Positions 46,443 to 55,330 of a DNA stretch of 64,000 bases are shown piece by piece; the first letter of the stretch is position 1; each line of letters starts with the position of its first letter. The notes below the pieces were generated by a model. It saw nothing but the letters and a program-made list of their open reading frames with translations, ran no database searches and had not been told where the DNA came from. This stretch comes from Epibacterium sp. Ofav1-8. GTDB taxonomy: Bacteria > Pseudomonadota > Alphaproteobacteria > Rhodobacterales > Rhodobacteraceae. The position numbers and the translations under genes are program-made. The stretch covers positions 124,001 to 188,000 of the forward strand of contig NZ_JAKRFD010000001.1 in the NCBI RefSeq assembly GCF_022348185.1, in the 5' to 3' direction.

Positions 46443-47798
46443 TCAGATCGCGGAGCTGTGGCCCGCCTTGCTGAGGTCATAGGCATCGAAATGGCGCGCG
46501 ATGATGCGCGTCAGCGGTTTGCCCTCGGGACGGATGTGCAAGCCGTCCGCACTCACATCCAGCATGCCGGGAAAGGCTGCGGCGGCGGCGCGAAACATGG
46601 CCTCCAGCGCGGCCGGCGAAATGTCGAAGACCGGCAGGATGTCCTTGGCGAAGATCGAGAAATCACACATCAGCGATTCGATCATGCGTCCGCGCAGGAG
46701 GTCATCACCGGCAAAGACATGTCCGCGCTCGGTGGCAAAGCGCCCCTCTCGGACCGCCTTTGTATAGGCGGAGGTGGAGGGCGCGTTCTGCGCATAGCCC
46801 TGCGGAAAGCGCGAGATGGAGGACGCCCCGAGGCCGATCAGCACGTCGGAGCGGTCATCGGTATAGCCCTGGAAATTGCGCCGCAGATTGCCGGTGCGTT
46901 CGGCAACCGCCAGCCCGTCGTGCGGGGTGGCAAAATGGTCGATGCCAATCTCGCGGTAGCCATCCCAGCGAAACAGCCTCTGGGCGGTTTCGAACAGATG
47001 CAGGCGGGCTTCGGGCGTTGGCAGGCTGTCGGTCGGGATCATGTTCTGGCGCCGTGCCATCCAGGGCACATGGGCATAGCCATAGAGCGCCACCCGGTCC
47101 GGCGACAGCGACAGCAGCTTTTGCACGCTTTCGGTCATGCGCAGCCGGGTCTGATGCGGCAGCCCAAAGAGGATGTCGGCGTTGAGGCTGGCGATGCCAC
47201 GGGCGCGAATCATCTCCACCGCGTCGCGGGTGACGTCGAAGGGCTGGATGCGGCCGATGGTCTGTTGGATTTCGGGATCGAAATCCTGCACCCCGATCGA
47301 GGCCCGGGTCATGCCCGCCGCAGCCAGCGCATCCAGCCGCGCGGCGTCGATTTCGTTCGGATCGATCTCGACCGAGAACTCTCCGCCCCGCGCCAGGGGC
47401 GTGACGGCAAAGATCTCGGCCGCAAGCTCCGTGATCATGTCGGGTGGCAGCAGCGTCGGCGTGCCGCCGCCCCAATGCAGGCGCGACAGCTGCACGCCCT
47501 CCGGCAGGTGCTGCGCCAGCTGGGCGATCTCCTGTTTGAGCACGTCCACATAGGCTCTGACCGGCGACTCCGTCTGCGTGCCCTGGGTGCGGCAGGCGCA
47601 GAACCAGCACAGCCTGCGACAGAAGGGCACATGCACGTAGAGAGAGACCTCCGCACCCGGTTTGATCGACCGGATCCAGGTCGCAAAGCGGTCCGGACTC
47701 ACGTCATTGTTGAAATGAGGCGCGGTCGGATAGCTGGTGTACCGGGGCACTTTTGCGTCGAATAGTCCGAGCCGTGCCAATTGAGATTCCTGTGTCAT
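46443..47798 (-). CDS. hemN: Oxygen-independent coproporphyrinogen III oxidase
   Basis: A 451-residue radical-SAM enzyme that makes protoporphyrinogen IX from coproporphyrinogen III without oxygen. The [4Fe-4S]-SAM motif is in VPFCRRLCWFCACR. YTSYPTAPHF at the N-terminus and HWGGGTPTLL are HemN hallmarks. ATG at 47798 is right for the family; the much longer open frame upstream is antisense to fnrL. It diverges from fnrL, and one perfect FNR box lies between them. Confidence 0.96.
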   Translation of the reverse strand: MTQESQLARLGLFDAKVPRYTSYPTAPHFNNDVSPDRFATWIRSIKPGAEVSLYVHVPFCRRLCWFCACRTQGTQTESPVRAYVDVLKQEIAQLAQHLPEGVQLSRLHWGGGTPTLLPPDMITELAAEIFAVTPLARGGEFSVEIDPNEIDAARLDALAAAGMTRASIGVQDFDPEIQQTIGRIQPFDVTRDAVEMIRARGIASLNADILFGLPHQTRLRMTESVQKLLSLSPDRVALYGYAHVPWMARRQNMIPTDSLPTPEARLHLFETAQRLFRWDGYREIGIDHFATPHDGLAVAERTGNLRRNFQGYTDDRSDVLIGLGASSISRFPQGYAQNAPSTSAYTKAVREGRFATERGHVFAGDDLLRGRMIESLMCDFSIFAKDILPVFDISPAALEAMFRAAAAAFPGMLDVSADGLHIRPEGKPLTRIIARHFDAYDLSKAGHSSAI

Positions 47799-47832
47799 AC
47801 GCGTAGGGTAGGGGCAATCGGCCAGGTCGGCC

Positions 47833-47846
47833 TTGATACAGATCAA
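47833..47846. promoter_or_regulatory. Perfect FNR box between hemN and fnrL
   Basis: TTGAT-ACAG-ATCAA is an exact FNR palindrome, only 13 bp before the fnrL ATG and 35 bp before the hemN ATG. For fnrL it probably acts as a repressor site (autoregulation); for hemN it is very close to the start, and its role is uncertain. Confidence 0.9.
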
Positions 47847-47858
47847 CCAGAGGCGTGC

Positions 47859-48599
47859 ATGACCGTTGCTCAATTCCAGTCGATCCAGTGCGCGGATTGT
47901 CCGATCCGGCACCGCGCTGTCTGCGCCCGTTGCGATGGTGACGAGCTGGAGGCGCTGGATGCGATCAAATACTACCGCAGCTACGAGGCGGGCCAGCCCA
48001 TCATCTGGTCCGGCGATCAGATGAATTTTGTCGGCTCGGTGGTGTCCGGCATCGCGACGCTGACCCAGACCATGGAAGACGGGCGCACCCAGATGGTGGG
48101 CCTGTTGCTGCCCAGCGATTTTGTCGGGCGTCCGGGGCGCCAAGGGGCGGCCTACAATGTGGTGGCCACGACGGATGTGGTCATGTGCTGTTTTCGCAAG
48201 AAGCCCTTTGAGGAGCTGATGGCGCGCACGCCGCATATCGCCCACCGGCTGCTGGAGATGACGCTGGATGAGCTGGACGCGGCGCGGGAATGGATGCTGG
48301 TCCTGGGCCGCAAGACCGCGCGCGAGAAGATCGCCAGCCTGCTTGCCATTATCGCGCGCCGGGATGCCTCGCTCAGCACCGATGCGGCGACGGGGGCGGT
48401 GAGCTTCGATCTCAAGCTGACGCGGGAGGCGATGGCGGACTACCTCGGCCTGACCCTGGAAACGGTGAGCCGCCAGATCTCCGCGCTGAAGAAATCCGGC
48501 GTGATCGTTCTGGAGGGCAAGCGGCATGTGACCGTGCCCGACATGCGCCGCCTGATCGAAGAGGCCGGCGATGACAGCGACGGCGGGTTTGTCGACTAG
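47859..48599 (+). CDS. fnrL: FNR-type oxygen-sensing transcriptional regulator FnrL
   Basis: A 246-residue Crp/Fnr regulator with the [4Fe-4S] cysteines of FNR: Cys11, Cys14, Cys22, Cys25 and a central Cys110/Cys111 pair. The cyclic-nucleotide-binding-like domain spans about 30-150. The C-terminal HTH has LTREAMADYLGLTLETVSRQI; the E..SR recognition residues specify TTGAT half-sites. When oxygen is low, the cluster is intact and the dimer binds FNR boxes. The gene is followed by an unusual series of hairpins. Confidence 0.95.
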   Translation: MTVAQFQSIQCADCPIRHRAVCARCDGDELEALDAIKYYRSYEAGQPIIWSGDQMNFVGSVVSGIATLTQTMEDGRTQMVGLLLPSDFVGRPGRQGAAYNVVATTDVVMCCFRKKPFEELMARTPHIAHRLLEMTLDELDAAREWMLVLGRKTAREKIASLLAIIARRDASLSTDAATGAVSFDLKLTREAMADYLGLTLETVSRQISALKKSGVIVLEGKRHVTVPDMRRLIEEAGDDSDGGFVD

Positions 48600-48985
48600 G
48601 CCTCCGGAGGGTTTGGGTGCGCGAACCGGGCACGGCGCGGGCATGGGGCGGTCAGTGTGCCGTCAGAGTCAGTGTGCAGTCAGACCTGTGCCCTTCCCGG
48701 ATCGTCCTGTCTGATTTTGGTCTGATTGTTTTCATTTGATGATCGGTGACCTGCCCGCTGGAGCATCCCCCTGACAGGGTGTGCCTGCCTCGGAGGCGGG
48801 GGCGCCGCGTGGCCAAGGGCCACGCGGCGCGCAGCCAGCCCCCACCGGGGGCTGGCTGCCGGGCCCAAGACCGTCTGTAGGGGCCTGACCTCCGGTCAGG
48901 GTCTGCGCGGGCGCGGGAGCGCCCCCGGCTGTGCCCCTGCACGCGGGAGCGGTTCGCCGGTGAGGCTGGCCTGTGTAGCGGGCGG
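48600..48985. other. Convergent intergenic region between fnrL and universal stress gene
   Basis: About 386 bp with no gene. Its main content is the hairpin series 48783-48924 (separate entry). The first 180 bp have no clear motif. No T-rich terminator is visible for either gene. Confidence 0.6.
48783..48924. repeat. Array of tight-loop hairpins after fnrL
   Basis: In order: an imperfect CCTGCCTC/GAGGCGGG stem (about 48783-48800); a perfect 13-bp stem 48802-48814/48818-48830 (arm GCGCCGCGTGGCC, loop AAG); directly adjacent, a second perfect 13-bp stem 48831-48843/48847-48859 (arm GCAGCCAGCCCCC, loop ACC); CCTGACC/GGTCAGG 48884-48900 (loop TCC); and GGGCGC/GCGCCC 48909-48924 (loop GGGA). The arms differ in sequence, so it is a structural, not a sequence, repeat. 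Confidence 0.85.
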
Positions 48986-49825
48986 TTAATGCGCCATCAG
49001 CACCGGCACCTCGGCATGTTCCAGCATGTTGCGGGTGGTGCCGCCAAGGATCGATTCGCGGAACCGGGAGTGGCCATAGGCGCCCATCACGATCATCTCC
49101 GCACCGGTGTCGGTGGCGTGGCGGCTGAGCACATCGGACACGCGCGGCAGCGTCTTGCTCAGCACGTCGATTTCGCAGGCCACCCCATGCCGCGCCAGCA
49201 TCTGGCACAGCATCCCGCCCGGGTCGGAGCGTTCGATCCCGTGTTTGGGCGGGTCGATCACCGCGATCCGCACCGTATCGGCCGCTTGCAGGAAGGGCAG
49301 CGCCTTGCGCACCGCGACCAGGGCCTCGATGCTTTCGTCCCAGGCGACAAGCACGGTCTTGGGGGCGGGGGCGATCTCGCCGCCGTCGGGCACCACCAGA
49401 ACCGGGGTGCGGGCATCAAACAGCGCCGCCTCGACGATCGGTTCCACCTCCGGGCCCTGGCCGTCGCCATAGGGCAACTGCATCACCACCAGGTCGCTGA
49501 ACCGCGCATGGTGGGCGGTGACCCGGGAGATATCGCCAAGCGGCGCGATCGCGGTAAAGATCGCATGCGCCACATCGCTGGATTTCAGCCGCGCCGCGAC
49601 CGCGGTTTCGGTGGCTTTGACCTCGTCGCGCGCGCGCTCCAGCATGGTGTTGATGGCGATCGCATTGGCGCCCCCATCGTAATAGCCGACGCGGGTGCGA
49701 TCCACGCCCAGGCACAGCACATCCAGATGCCCGTCCGCCCGGCGCACCATCGCCTCGGCCTGCTCCAGTGCGGTTGCATTGCCGTCCGGTGTCGAACGCA
49801 CCGTGAGAATCGTCTTGTAGGTCAT
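48986..49825 (-). CDS. Universal stress protein family (two UspA-like domains)
   Basis: A 279-residue tandem-UspA protein. The N-terminal half (about 1-145) starts MTYKTILTVRST, and the C-terminal half (about 150-279) has the ATP-binding-type GAYGHSRFRESILGGTTRNML motif (G-x2-G-x9-G-S/T-like). Such proteins are typically induced in low oxygen or starvation. ATG at 49825 fits; the longer open frame is antisense to the ccoN leader. It diverges from ccoN across a shared FNR box. Confidence 0.88.
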   Translation of the reverse strand: MTYKTILTVRSTPDGNATALEQAEAMVRRADGHLDVLCLGVDRTRVGYYDGGANAIAINTMLERARDEVKATETAVAARLKSSDVAHAIFTAIAPLGDISRVTAHHARFSDLVVMQLPYGDGQGPEVEPIVEAALFDARTPVLVVPDGGEIAPAPKTVLVAWDESIEALVAVRKALPFLQAADTVRIAVIDPPKHGIERSDPGGMLCQMLARHGVACEIDVLSKTLPRVSDVLSRHATDTGAEMIVMGAYGHSRFRESILGGTTRNMLEHAEVPVLMAH

Positions 49826-49936
49826 GAGTTGGCCCTTTCCCAAATCGAGTGGTCCCAGAAAGGATAACGCGCCCGGCTGGCCTGTGTGCCACCCGTATCC
49901 CGTGAGGTGACATGACACATCCCATACGAGAGTATC

Positions 49937-49950
49937 TTGATGCAGATCAA
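49937..49950. promoter_or_regulatory. Perfect FNR box between usp and ccoN
   Basis: TTGAT-GCAG-ATCAA, an exact FNR palindrome, 101 bp before ccoN and 112 bp before usp. It is well placed to activate both divergent promoters when oxygen is low. Confidence 0.92.
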
Positions 49951-50050
49951 TGTTTGCAAAACCCCGCTCTGGCATCAGGGTCGGGAAAACGACGCCCGTG
50001 CTGTGTCTGCGAGGGATACGATTCGGGTGAACCATTCAAAGGGGCATGAA

Positions 50051-51655
50051 ATGTCTAATTATCTCAAGCTGATCGTGCTTGGCGTGTTGACGGTCTTCTT
50101 CATGATCGCCGCCGGCTACGCCAGGGATCTGGCCTATCAGGTGCATGCGGTGATCCTGATGCTCGTCGCGGGTGGCCTGTTCCTGGCCACATTGCGCAAC
50201 ACCGACGAGCCGGTGCCGGCTCCGGTGACCGGAGAATACCTCGATGGTGTGGTGCGGGCCGGCGTCATTGCAACCGCGTTCTGGGGCGTGGCGGGGTTCC
50301 TGGTGGGCACCTTCATCGCCTTCCAGCTCGCCTTTCCGGTGCTGAACTTCGACTGGTCCGAGGGCTTTGCCAACTTTGGCCGCCTGCGGCCGCTGCACAC
50401 CTCGGCGGTGATTTTTGCGTTTGGGGGCAACGCATTGATCGCGACCTCCTTCTACGTTGTGCAACGGACCTCGGCGGCCCGCCTCTGGGGCGGCAATCTG
50501 GCGTGGTTCGTGTTCTGGGGCTACCAGCTGTTCATCGTGCTGGCGGCGACGGGCTATCTGCTGGGCGGCACCCAGTCCAAGGAATACGCCGAGCCTGAAT
50601 GGTATATCGACCTGTGGCTGACCATCGTCTGGGTCGCCTACCTGGCCGTGTTCCTGGGCACCATCATCCGCCGCAAGGAGCGCCACATCTACGTGGCAAA
50701 CTGGTTCTTCCTCGCCTTCATCGTGACCGTTGCCATGCTGCATGTGGTCAACAACCTGACCATTCCGGTGTCGATCTGGGGCTCCAAGTCGGTGATCGTC
50801 TGGCCGGGGGTGCAGGATGCGATGGTGCAATGGTGGTATGGCCACAACGCCGTGGGCTTCTTCCTGACCGCGGGCTTCCTCGGCATGATGTACTACTTCA
50901 TCCCGAAACAGGCGGATCGTCCGGTCTACAGCTACAAACTGTCGATTATCCACTTCTGGGCGCTGATCTTCATCTACATCTGGGCCGGTCCGCACCACCT
51001 GCACTATACCGCGCTGCCCGACTGGGCCTCGACGCTGGGCATGGTGTTCTCGGTCGTGCTGTGGATGCCGTCCTGGGGTGGTATGATCAACGGTCTGATG
51101 ACGCTCTCGGGCGCCTGGGACAAGCTGCGCACCGACCCGGTGCTGCGGATGCTGGTGATCTCGGTCGGGTTCTACGGCATGTCCACGTTTGAGGGTCCGA
51201 TGATGTCGATCCGCGCGGTGAACTCGCTGTCGCATTACACCGACTGGACCATCGGTCACGTGCACTCCGGTGCGCTCGGCTGGAACGGCATGATCACCTT
51301 CGGCTGTCTCTACTATCTGACGCCGGTTCTGTGGAAGCGCGAGCGGCTCTATTCGCTGAGCCTGGTCAGCTGGCACTTCTGGCTCGCCACCATCGGCATC
51401 GTGCTCTACGCGGCGTCCATGTGGGTGACCGGTATCATGGAAGGCCTGATGTGGCGTGAAGTGGACGCAAACGGCTTCCTCGTGTGGTCCTTTGCCGACA
51501 CCGTGGCTGCGAAGCTTCCGATGTATGTGATGCGTGGTTTGGGCGGGGTTCTGTTCCTCACCGGGTCGCTGGTCATGTGCTACAACCTCTGGATGACCGT
51601 TCGTCGGGCGCCGGCCAAAGAGGCCAGCCTGTCCGTCGCGGTCCCGGCTGAATAA
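50051..51655 (+). CDS. ccoN: cbb3-type cytochrome c oxidase subunit I
   Basis: A 534-residue heme-copper oxidase core subunit with about 12-14 membrane helices. The Cu(B)/heme ligands are seen in [23 protein letters not shown] and the helix-X histidines of [21 protein letters not shown] provides a low-spin heme His. It reduces oxygen with high affinity at the cytoplasmic membrane. ATG at 50051 ([11 protein letters not shown]) follows AAGGGGC. First gene of ccoNOQP. Confidence 0.97.
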   Translation: MSNYLKLIVLGVLTVFFMIAAGYARDLAYQVHAVILMLVAGGLFLATLRNTDEPVPAPVTGEYLDGVVRAGVIATAFWGVAGFLVGTFIAFQLAFPVLNFDWSEGFANFGRLRPLHTSAVIFAFGGNALIATSFYVVQRTSAARLWGGNLAWFVFWGYQLFIVLAATGYLLGGTQSKEYAEPEWYIDLWLTIVWVAYLAVFLGTIIRRKERHIYVANWFFLAFIVTVAMLHVVNNLTIPVSIWGSKSVIVWPGVQDAMVQWWYGHNAVGFFLTAGFLGMMYYFIPKQADRPVYSYKLSIIHFWALIFIYIWAGPHHLHYTALPDWASTLGMVFSVVLWMPSWGGMINGLMTLSGAWDKLRTDPVLRMLVISVGFYGMSTFEGPMMSIRAVNSLSHYTDWTIGHVHSGALGWNGMITFGCLYYLTPVLWKRERLYSLSLVSWHFWLATIGIVLYAASMWVTGIMEGLMWREVDANGFLVWSFADTVAAKLPMYVMRGLGGVLFLTGSLVMCYNLWMTVRRAPAKEASLSVAVPAE

Positions 51656-51669
51656 GGAGGGCCGGAGAG

Positions 51670-52401
51670 ATGGCAATTCTCGACAAGCATAAAATCCTCG
51701 AGACGAACGCGACGCTTCTGCTGATCTGTTCCTTTCTCGTCGTCACCATCGGTGGCCTGGTGCAGATCACCCCGCTGTTCTACCTGGAGAACACCATCGA
51801 GGAGGTGGAGGGCATGCGTCCCTACACCCCCCTCGAACTGGCGGGGCGCGACATCTACATCCGCGAAGGCTGCTACGTCTGTCACAGCCAGATGATCCGC
51901 CCGATGCGGGACGAGGTCGAACGCTACGGTCACTATTCGCTGGCGGCGGAGTCGATGTACGACCACCCGTTCCAGTGGGGCTCCAAACGCACCGGGCCGG
52001 ATCTGGCCCGGGTCGGGGGGCGTTACTCGGACGAGTGGCACGTCGATCACCTGCGCGACCCGCAGGCGGTGGTGCCGGAATCGGTGATGCCGAAGTATGA
52101 CTTCCTCGAACGCACCCGCATCGACGGCGAGTATATCGGCGACCTGATGGCCACCAATGCCATCGTCGGCGTGCCCTACACCGAGGAGATGATCGAACAG
52201 GCCCAGCGTGATTTCCGCGCCCAGGCCGATCCCGACAGCGATTACGACGGGCTCTTGGAACGGTATGGCGAGGACAGCGTCAACGTGCGCAACTTCGATG
52301 GCCAGCCCGGTGTTTCCGAGGCGGATGCGCTGATCGCCTATCTGCAGATGCTCGGCACGTTGGTCGATTTCTCGACCTTCACACCTGACGCAAGCCGGTA
52401 A
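51670..52401 (+). CDS. ccoO: cbb3-type cytochrome c oxidase subunit II (monoheme c)
   Basis: A 243-residue membrane-anchored cytochrome c with one N-terminal helix ([18 protein letters not shown]) and one heme motif CYVCHSQ, with a Met ligand expected downstream. It passes electrons from CcoP to CcoN. AAGGAGG at 51655 gives a strong ribosome site. Confidence 0.97.
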   Translation: MAILDKHKILETNATLLLICSFLVVTIGGLVQITPLFYLENTIEEVEGMRPYTPLELAGRDIYIREGCYVCHSQMIRPMRDEVERYGHYSLAAESMYDHPFQWGSKRTGPDLARVGGRYSDEWHVDHLRDPQAVVPESVMPKYDFLERTRIDGEYIGDLMATNAIVGVPYTEEMIEQAQRDFRAQADPDSDYDGLLERYGEDSVNVRNFDGQPGVSEADALIAYLQMLGTLVDFSTFTPDASR

Positions 52402-52415
52402 GGGAGGATCGAGCC

Positions 52416-52613
52416 ATGGAAACCTATTCCCTGCTGCGACAGTTCGCGGACAGTTGGATGCTTCTCTTTCTGTTCCTCTTTTTCATCGGTGTGGTGATCT
52501 GGGCGTTTCGCCCCGGTTCGACCAAGACCTATGAGGACACAGCCAATATCCCCTTTCGCAATGCGGACAAGCCGGCGCCCGAGAGCGCCACTCAATCGGA
52601 GGCCCAGCAATGA
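52416..52613 (+). CDS. ccoQ: cbb3-type cytochrome c oxidase subunit CcoQ
   Basis: A 65-residue subunit with one membrane helix ([18 protein letters not shown]) and a polar C-terminal tail. CcoQ stabilises the complex. It overlaps ccoP by 4 bp (ATGA). Confidence 0.94.
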   Translation: METYSLLRQFADSWMLLFLFLFFIGVVIWAFRPGSTKTYEDTANIPFRNADKPAPESATQSEAQQ

Positions 52614-53494
52614 GTGACACGGGCAACACCAACAAGGTCAAGATCCACGATGGCGATCCTAAGACCACCGGCCACGAGTGGGACGGGATCATGGAATTCG
52701 ACAACCCGATGCCGCGCTGGTGGCTGTGGGTGTTCTACGCCACCATCGTCTGGGGGATCGGATACACCATCGCCTATCCCGCCTGGCCGCTGGTGAGCGA
52801 GGCGACCTCCGGCATGCTGGGCTGGTCCTCGCGCGCCAAGGTGGAGGCGGAGATCGCCGCGGTCGAGACCGCCAATGCGCCGATCAATGCCGAACTGGAA
52901 GCACTGGAGCTGGCGGCGATTCCTAACCACCCCGAGCTAGAGGGCTATGCGGTCTCCGCCGGCTCTGCGGTGTTCAAGACCTGGTGCGCCCAGTGTCACG
53001 GCTCCGGCGCGGCAGGGGCCAAGGGCTATCCCAACCTTCTGGATGACGATTGGCTCTGGGGCGGCACCATGGAGGACATCTACACCACCGTCGCCTACGG
53101 GATCCGCAACGAGGACAGCGACGATGCGCGCTATTCCGCGATGCCGGCCTTCGGGCGGGACGAGCTGCTGGACAAGACGCAGGTCAGCCAGGTGGTCAAC
53201 TATGTGATGTCCCTGTCCGGCACGCCCAAGGATGCTACCGAAGTGGCCGAGGGGGCCGTGGTGTTTGAGGAAAACTGCGCCTCCTGCCATGGCGAGGACG
53301 CCTCGGGTGATATCTATCAGGGGGCGCCGAACCTCAAGGACGCGATCTGGCTCTATGGCGGCGACTACGACACCCTGTACGAGACCGTCTGGAACTCGCG
53401 GTTTGGGGTCATGCCGAACTGGGACAGCCGTCTGAGCGAGGCCGAGATCCGCGCCGTCAGCGCCTATGTGCACCAGCTGGGCGGGGGCGAGTAA
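52610..53494 (+). CDS. ccoP: cbb3-type cytochrome c oxidase subunit III (diheme c)
   Basis: A 294-residue diheme cytochrome. An N-terminal membrane helix at about 40-60 ([20 protein letters not shown]) is followed by two cytochrome c domains with CAQCH and CASCH. It starts after a soluble [15 protein letters not shown] segment typical of CcoP. It receives electrons from soluble or membrane cytochromes. Last gene of the operon. Confidence 0.96.
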   Translation: MSDTGNTNKVKIHDGDPKTTGHEWDGIMEFDNPMPRWWLWVFYATIVWGIGYTIAYPAWPLVSEATSGMLGWSSRAKVEAEIAAVETANAPINAELEALELAAIPNHPELEGYAVSAGSAVFKTWCAQCHGSGAAGAKGYPNLLDDDWLWGGTMEDIYTTVAYGIRNEDSDDARYSAMPAFGRDELLDKTQVSQVVNYVMSLSGTPKDATEVAEGAVVFEENCASCHGEDASGDIYQGAPNLKDAIWLYGGDYDTLYETVWNSRFGVMPNWDSRLSEAEIRAVSAYVHQLGGGE

Positions 53495-53536
53495 ATCGCG
53501 CGCCGGTCCCTGACAAACGGATCGCTGAACACGACC

Positions 53537-53563
53537 GGGCCGCCCCGATGGGGGCGGCCCTTT
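53537..53563 (+). terminator. Terminator of ccoNOQP
   Basis: GGGCCGCCCC (53537-53546) pairs with GGGGCGGCCC (53551-53560), loop GATG, followed by TTT. It lies 42 bp after the ccoP stop. Confidence 0.85.
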
Positions 53564-53655
53564 GCGTTGCGGGCGGGGTGGCTTCCCGCCGCCCGCCTGT
53601 GCCGCACGCGGCAAACAGCATCGGTCGCGGCGTTTTTGCAAAAATCCGGGTGCAG

Positions 53656-53669
53656 TTGATCTGCATCAA
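53656..53669. promoter_or_regulatory. Perfect FNR box without an adjacent gene
   Basis: TTGAT-CTGC-ATCAA is an exact match to the FnrL palindrome, in a gene-free stretch. The nearest plus-strand gene start is the LysR gene, about 700 bp away. The nearest minus-strand gene downstream would be read antisense to ccoP. Confidence 0.85.
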
Positions 53670-53765
53670 GGCTCTGCGGGTGGCGGCGGGGCACTCTGGG
53701 GGCAAGACGGAATTCTGGGCCATGGTTGGGAAGGCTATCGTGTCAGGCCCCGAGTTCCGCCGTAC

Positions 53766-53792
53766 CCCGCCAGGATCTCCCGGCGGGTGTTT
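53766..53792 (+). terminator. Terminator-like hairpin about 100 bp after the orphan FNR box
   Basis: CCCGCC (53766-53771) pairs with GGCGGG (53782-53787). After one A-C mismatch, GG pairs with CC around an ATCT loop. TGTTTCC follows. The T-tract is poor. Confidence 0.45.
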
Positions 53793-54002
53793 CCAGCGCC
53801 GGTTCCCTGCTTGTTCGCGCGTTTCCTGGGGAGCCGGCGCTTTTTCTTCTCATACGCCCTGCAATAGCGCCGTTTGGCCCGCGTCCCCTGTTTGTCTCCT
53901 GTTTGTCATCTGGGCGACTCGGGGGCGGGATGACGGCGTGGTGCCTCCTGCAACGGGTGTCCTGATGCGCACAGGTTTGAAGGGGGGCCCGCGCCGCGCT
54001 GG

Positions 54003-54027
54003 TCGCTTCGGGCAAAGCCCGAAGCGA
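54003..54027. repeat. 11-bp hairpin with AAA triloop
   Basis: TCGCTTCGGGC (54003-54013) and GCCCGAAGCGA (54017-54027), a perfect stem around AAA. It lies 35 bp after the stop of the 67-residue gene on the minus strand. There is no T-tract in either direction. Confidence 0.7.
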
Positions 54028-54061
54028 AACCCGTGATCGCGTCGCTTTTAAGTGCGGGCTA

Positions 54062-54265
54062 TTACTTGCAGGCCACCGGGACATCGCAGCGCGGGGTGCC
54101 GGTGGTCGCGGGCTGCGGACGCCGCGCCCAGAGCGCCGAGATCAGGCGGCGCAGAGCCCCCGGGCGACGCCGGGGCGCGCGATACGGCTGCGGCAATGGG
54201 CGCTGCGGCAGATCACCGTGACGGGTCGCGTTCAGCAGGGTGCGGGCGTAAATATCAACTAACAT
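54062..54265 (-). CDS. Small arginine-rich protein, unknown
   Basis: A 67-residue basic protein beginning MLVDIYARTLLNATRHGDLPQ. An AAGGAG site lies 7 nt before its ATG, which is the main reason to call it. The middle is rich in Arg and Pro (PYRAPRRRPGALRRLISALWARR), faintly like small RNA-related DUF1127-type proteins, but I cannot assign it. It diverges from the LysR gene across 110 bp, so it could be that regulator's target. Confidence 0.5.
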   Translation of the reverse strand: MLVDIYARTLLNATRHGDLPQRPLPQPYRAPRRRPGALRRLISALWARRPQPATTGTPRCDVPVACK

Positions 54266-54375
54266 GGCACATCTCCTTGGCATGTGATCCACACGCTGGA
54301 TCTGTGCTCATACTTGCCCGACTCACCCATCTATGCGAGTCAGGAAGAAATCCGACATGTAAGCAGGGATTACAT

Positions 54376-55260
54376 ATGAACTGGCGTGACATGCCTCCGC
54401 TCGCCGCCTTGCGCGCCTTTGCCGTCTTTGCCGAAACCGGCAATCTGCAACAGGCCGGCGCGCTGGTGAATGTCAGCCATGCGGCCATCAGCCAGCAGCT
54501 GCGCCAGTTGGAGGCCCATATGGGGGTGCCGCTGCTGGACCGGTCTGGCCGTGGCCTGAAGCTGACAGCCGAAGGCGAACATCTGGCGCAGGCCCTGACG
54601 CTGGGGTTCGGCGCCATTCGCGCCGCGGTGCAGGACCTGACCAGACGAGGCGCCGGGCAGCCCCTGCATGTGACCTGCACGCCGATGTTTGCCACCCATT
54701 GGCTGATGCCCCGCCTGGCCGGGTTCCGGCAGGCCTATCCGGAGGTGGATCTGGTCATCGACCCCACGGGCGAGGTGGTGCAGATGACCCCGGGCGGCAT
54801 CGATGTTGCGTTGCGCTACGGGCACGGCGCCTGGCCCGGGCTGGAGGCCGAGATGCTGCTGCCCTCGCCCATGGTCGTCGTGGCAGCGCCCGGCTTGCTG
54901 GACCAGCGCCGGGTGGAACAACCCGAGGATCTGCTCGACCTGCCCTGGCTTGAGGAAATCGGCACCAACGAGGCTTCGGTCTGGCTGCGGTCGCGCGGGG
55001 TCGAGGACAGTCTGAAGGCCGGCCGGGTTGTCCTGCCCGGCAACCTGCTGATGGAGGCCCTGCGCGCCGGGCAGGGGGTGGCGGTGTCGGTGCGCGATTT
55101 CGTCGCGCCGGATGTGGCCGCCGGGCGCCTGACCGAGCTTTTCTGCGAAGAACAGGGCCGTGGCTACCATATCGTGCACCGCCCGGGGCTCCTGCGTCCG
55201 GGTGCGCGGCATTTCGTCAACTGGTTGCGGCGCGAGCGCGCTTCTACCTCCTTGAGGTGA
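54376..55260 (+). CDS. LysR family transcriptional regulator (GcvA-like)
   Basis: A 294-residue LysR regulator of the GcvA subgroup. The HTH (about 8-65) includes NLQQAGALVNVSHAAISQQL, and THWLMPRLAGF marks the start of the effector domain. ATG at 54376 gives MNWRDMPPLAALRAF, the usual family start; the open frame from 54052 is not needed. It sits between ccoP and ccoG, where most relatives have no gene, with a small divergent gene on its other side. Confidence 0.92.
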   Translation: MNWRDMPPLAALRAFAVFAETGNLQQAGALVNVSHAAISQQLRQLEAHMGVPLLDRSGRGLKLTAEGEHLAQALTLGFGAIRAAVQDLTRRGAGQPLHVTCTPMFATHWLMPRLAGFRQAYPEVDLVIDPTGEVVQMTPGGIDVALRYGHGAWPGLEAEMLLPSPMVVVAAPGLLDQRRVEQPEDLLDLPWLEEIGTNEASVWLRSRGVEDSLKAGRVVLPGNLLMEALRAGQGVAVSVRDFVAPDVAAGRLTELFCEEQGRGYHIVHRPGLLRPGARHFVNWLRRERASTSLR

Positions 55261-55330
55261 CCGCAGAAATTTGCTGCGGGCTCCTGAAGGCTGCGACATT
55301 TGCGCAAAACGCACATGTAAAATGCAAATT

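Larger units (their letters stand above)
53495..54061. other. Intergenic region after ccoP
   Basis: About 567 bp with no convincing coding frame on either strand. It contains the ccoP terminator (53537-53563), a 12-bp palindrome TTTTTGCAAAAA (53633-53644), a perfect FNR box (53656-53669), a terminator-like hairpin (53766-53792) and an 11-bp triloop hairpin (54003-54027). Each is listed separately. Confidence 0.6.

Noticed and set aside
53548-54036. Open frames after the ccoP terminator
   Set aside because: None has a good start site, codon bias or a recognisable domain, and they cross the FNR box and hairpins.
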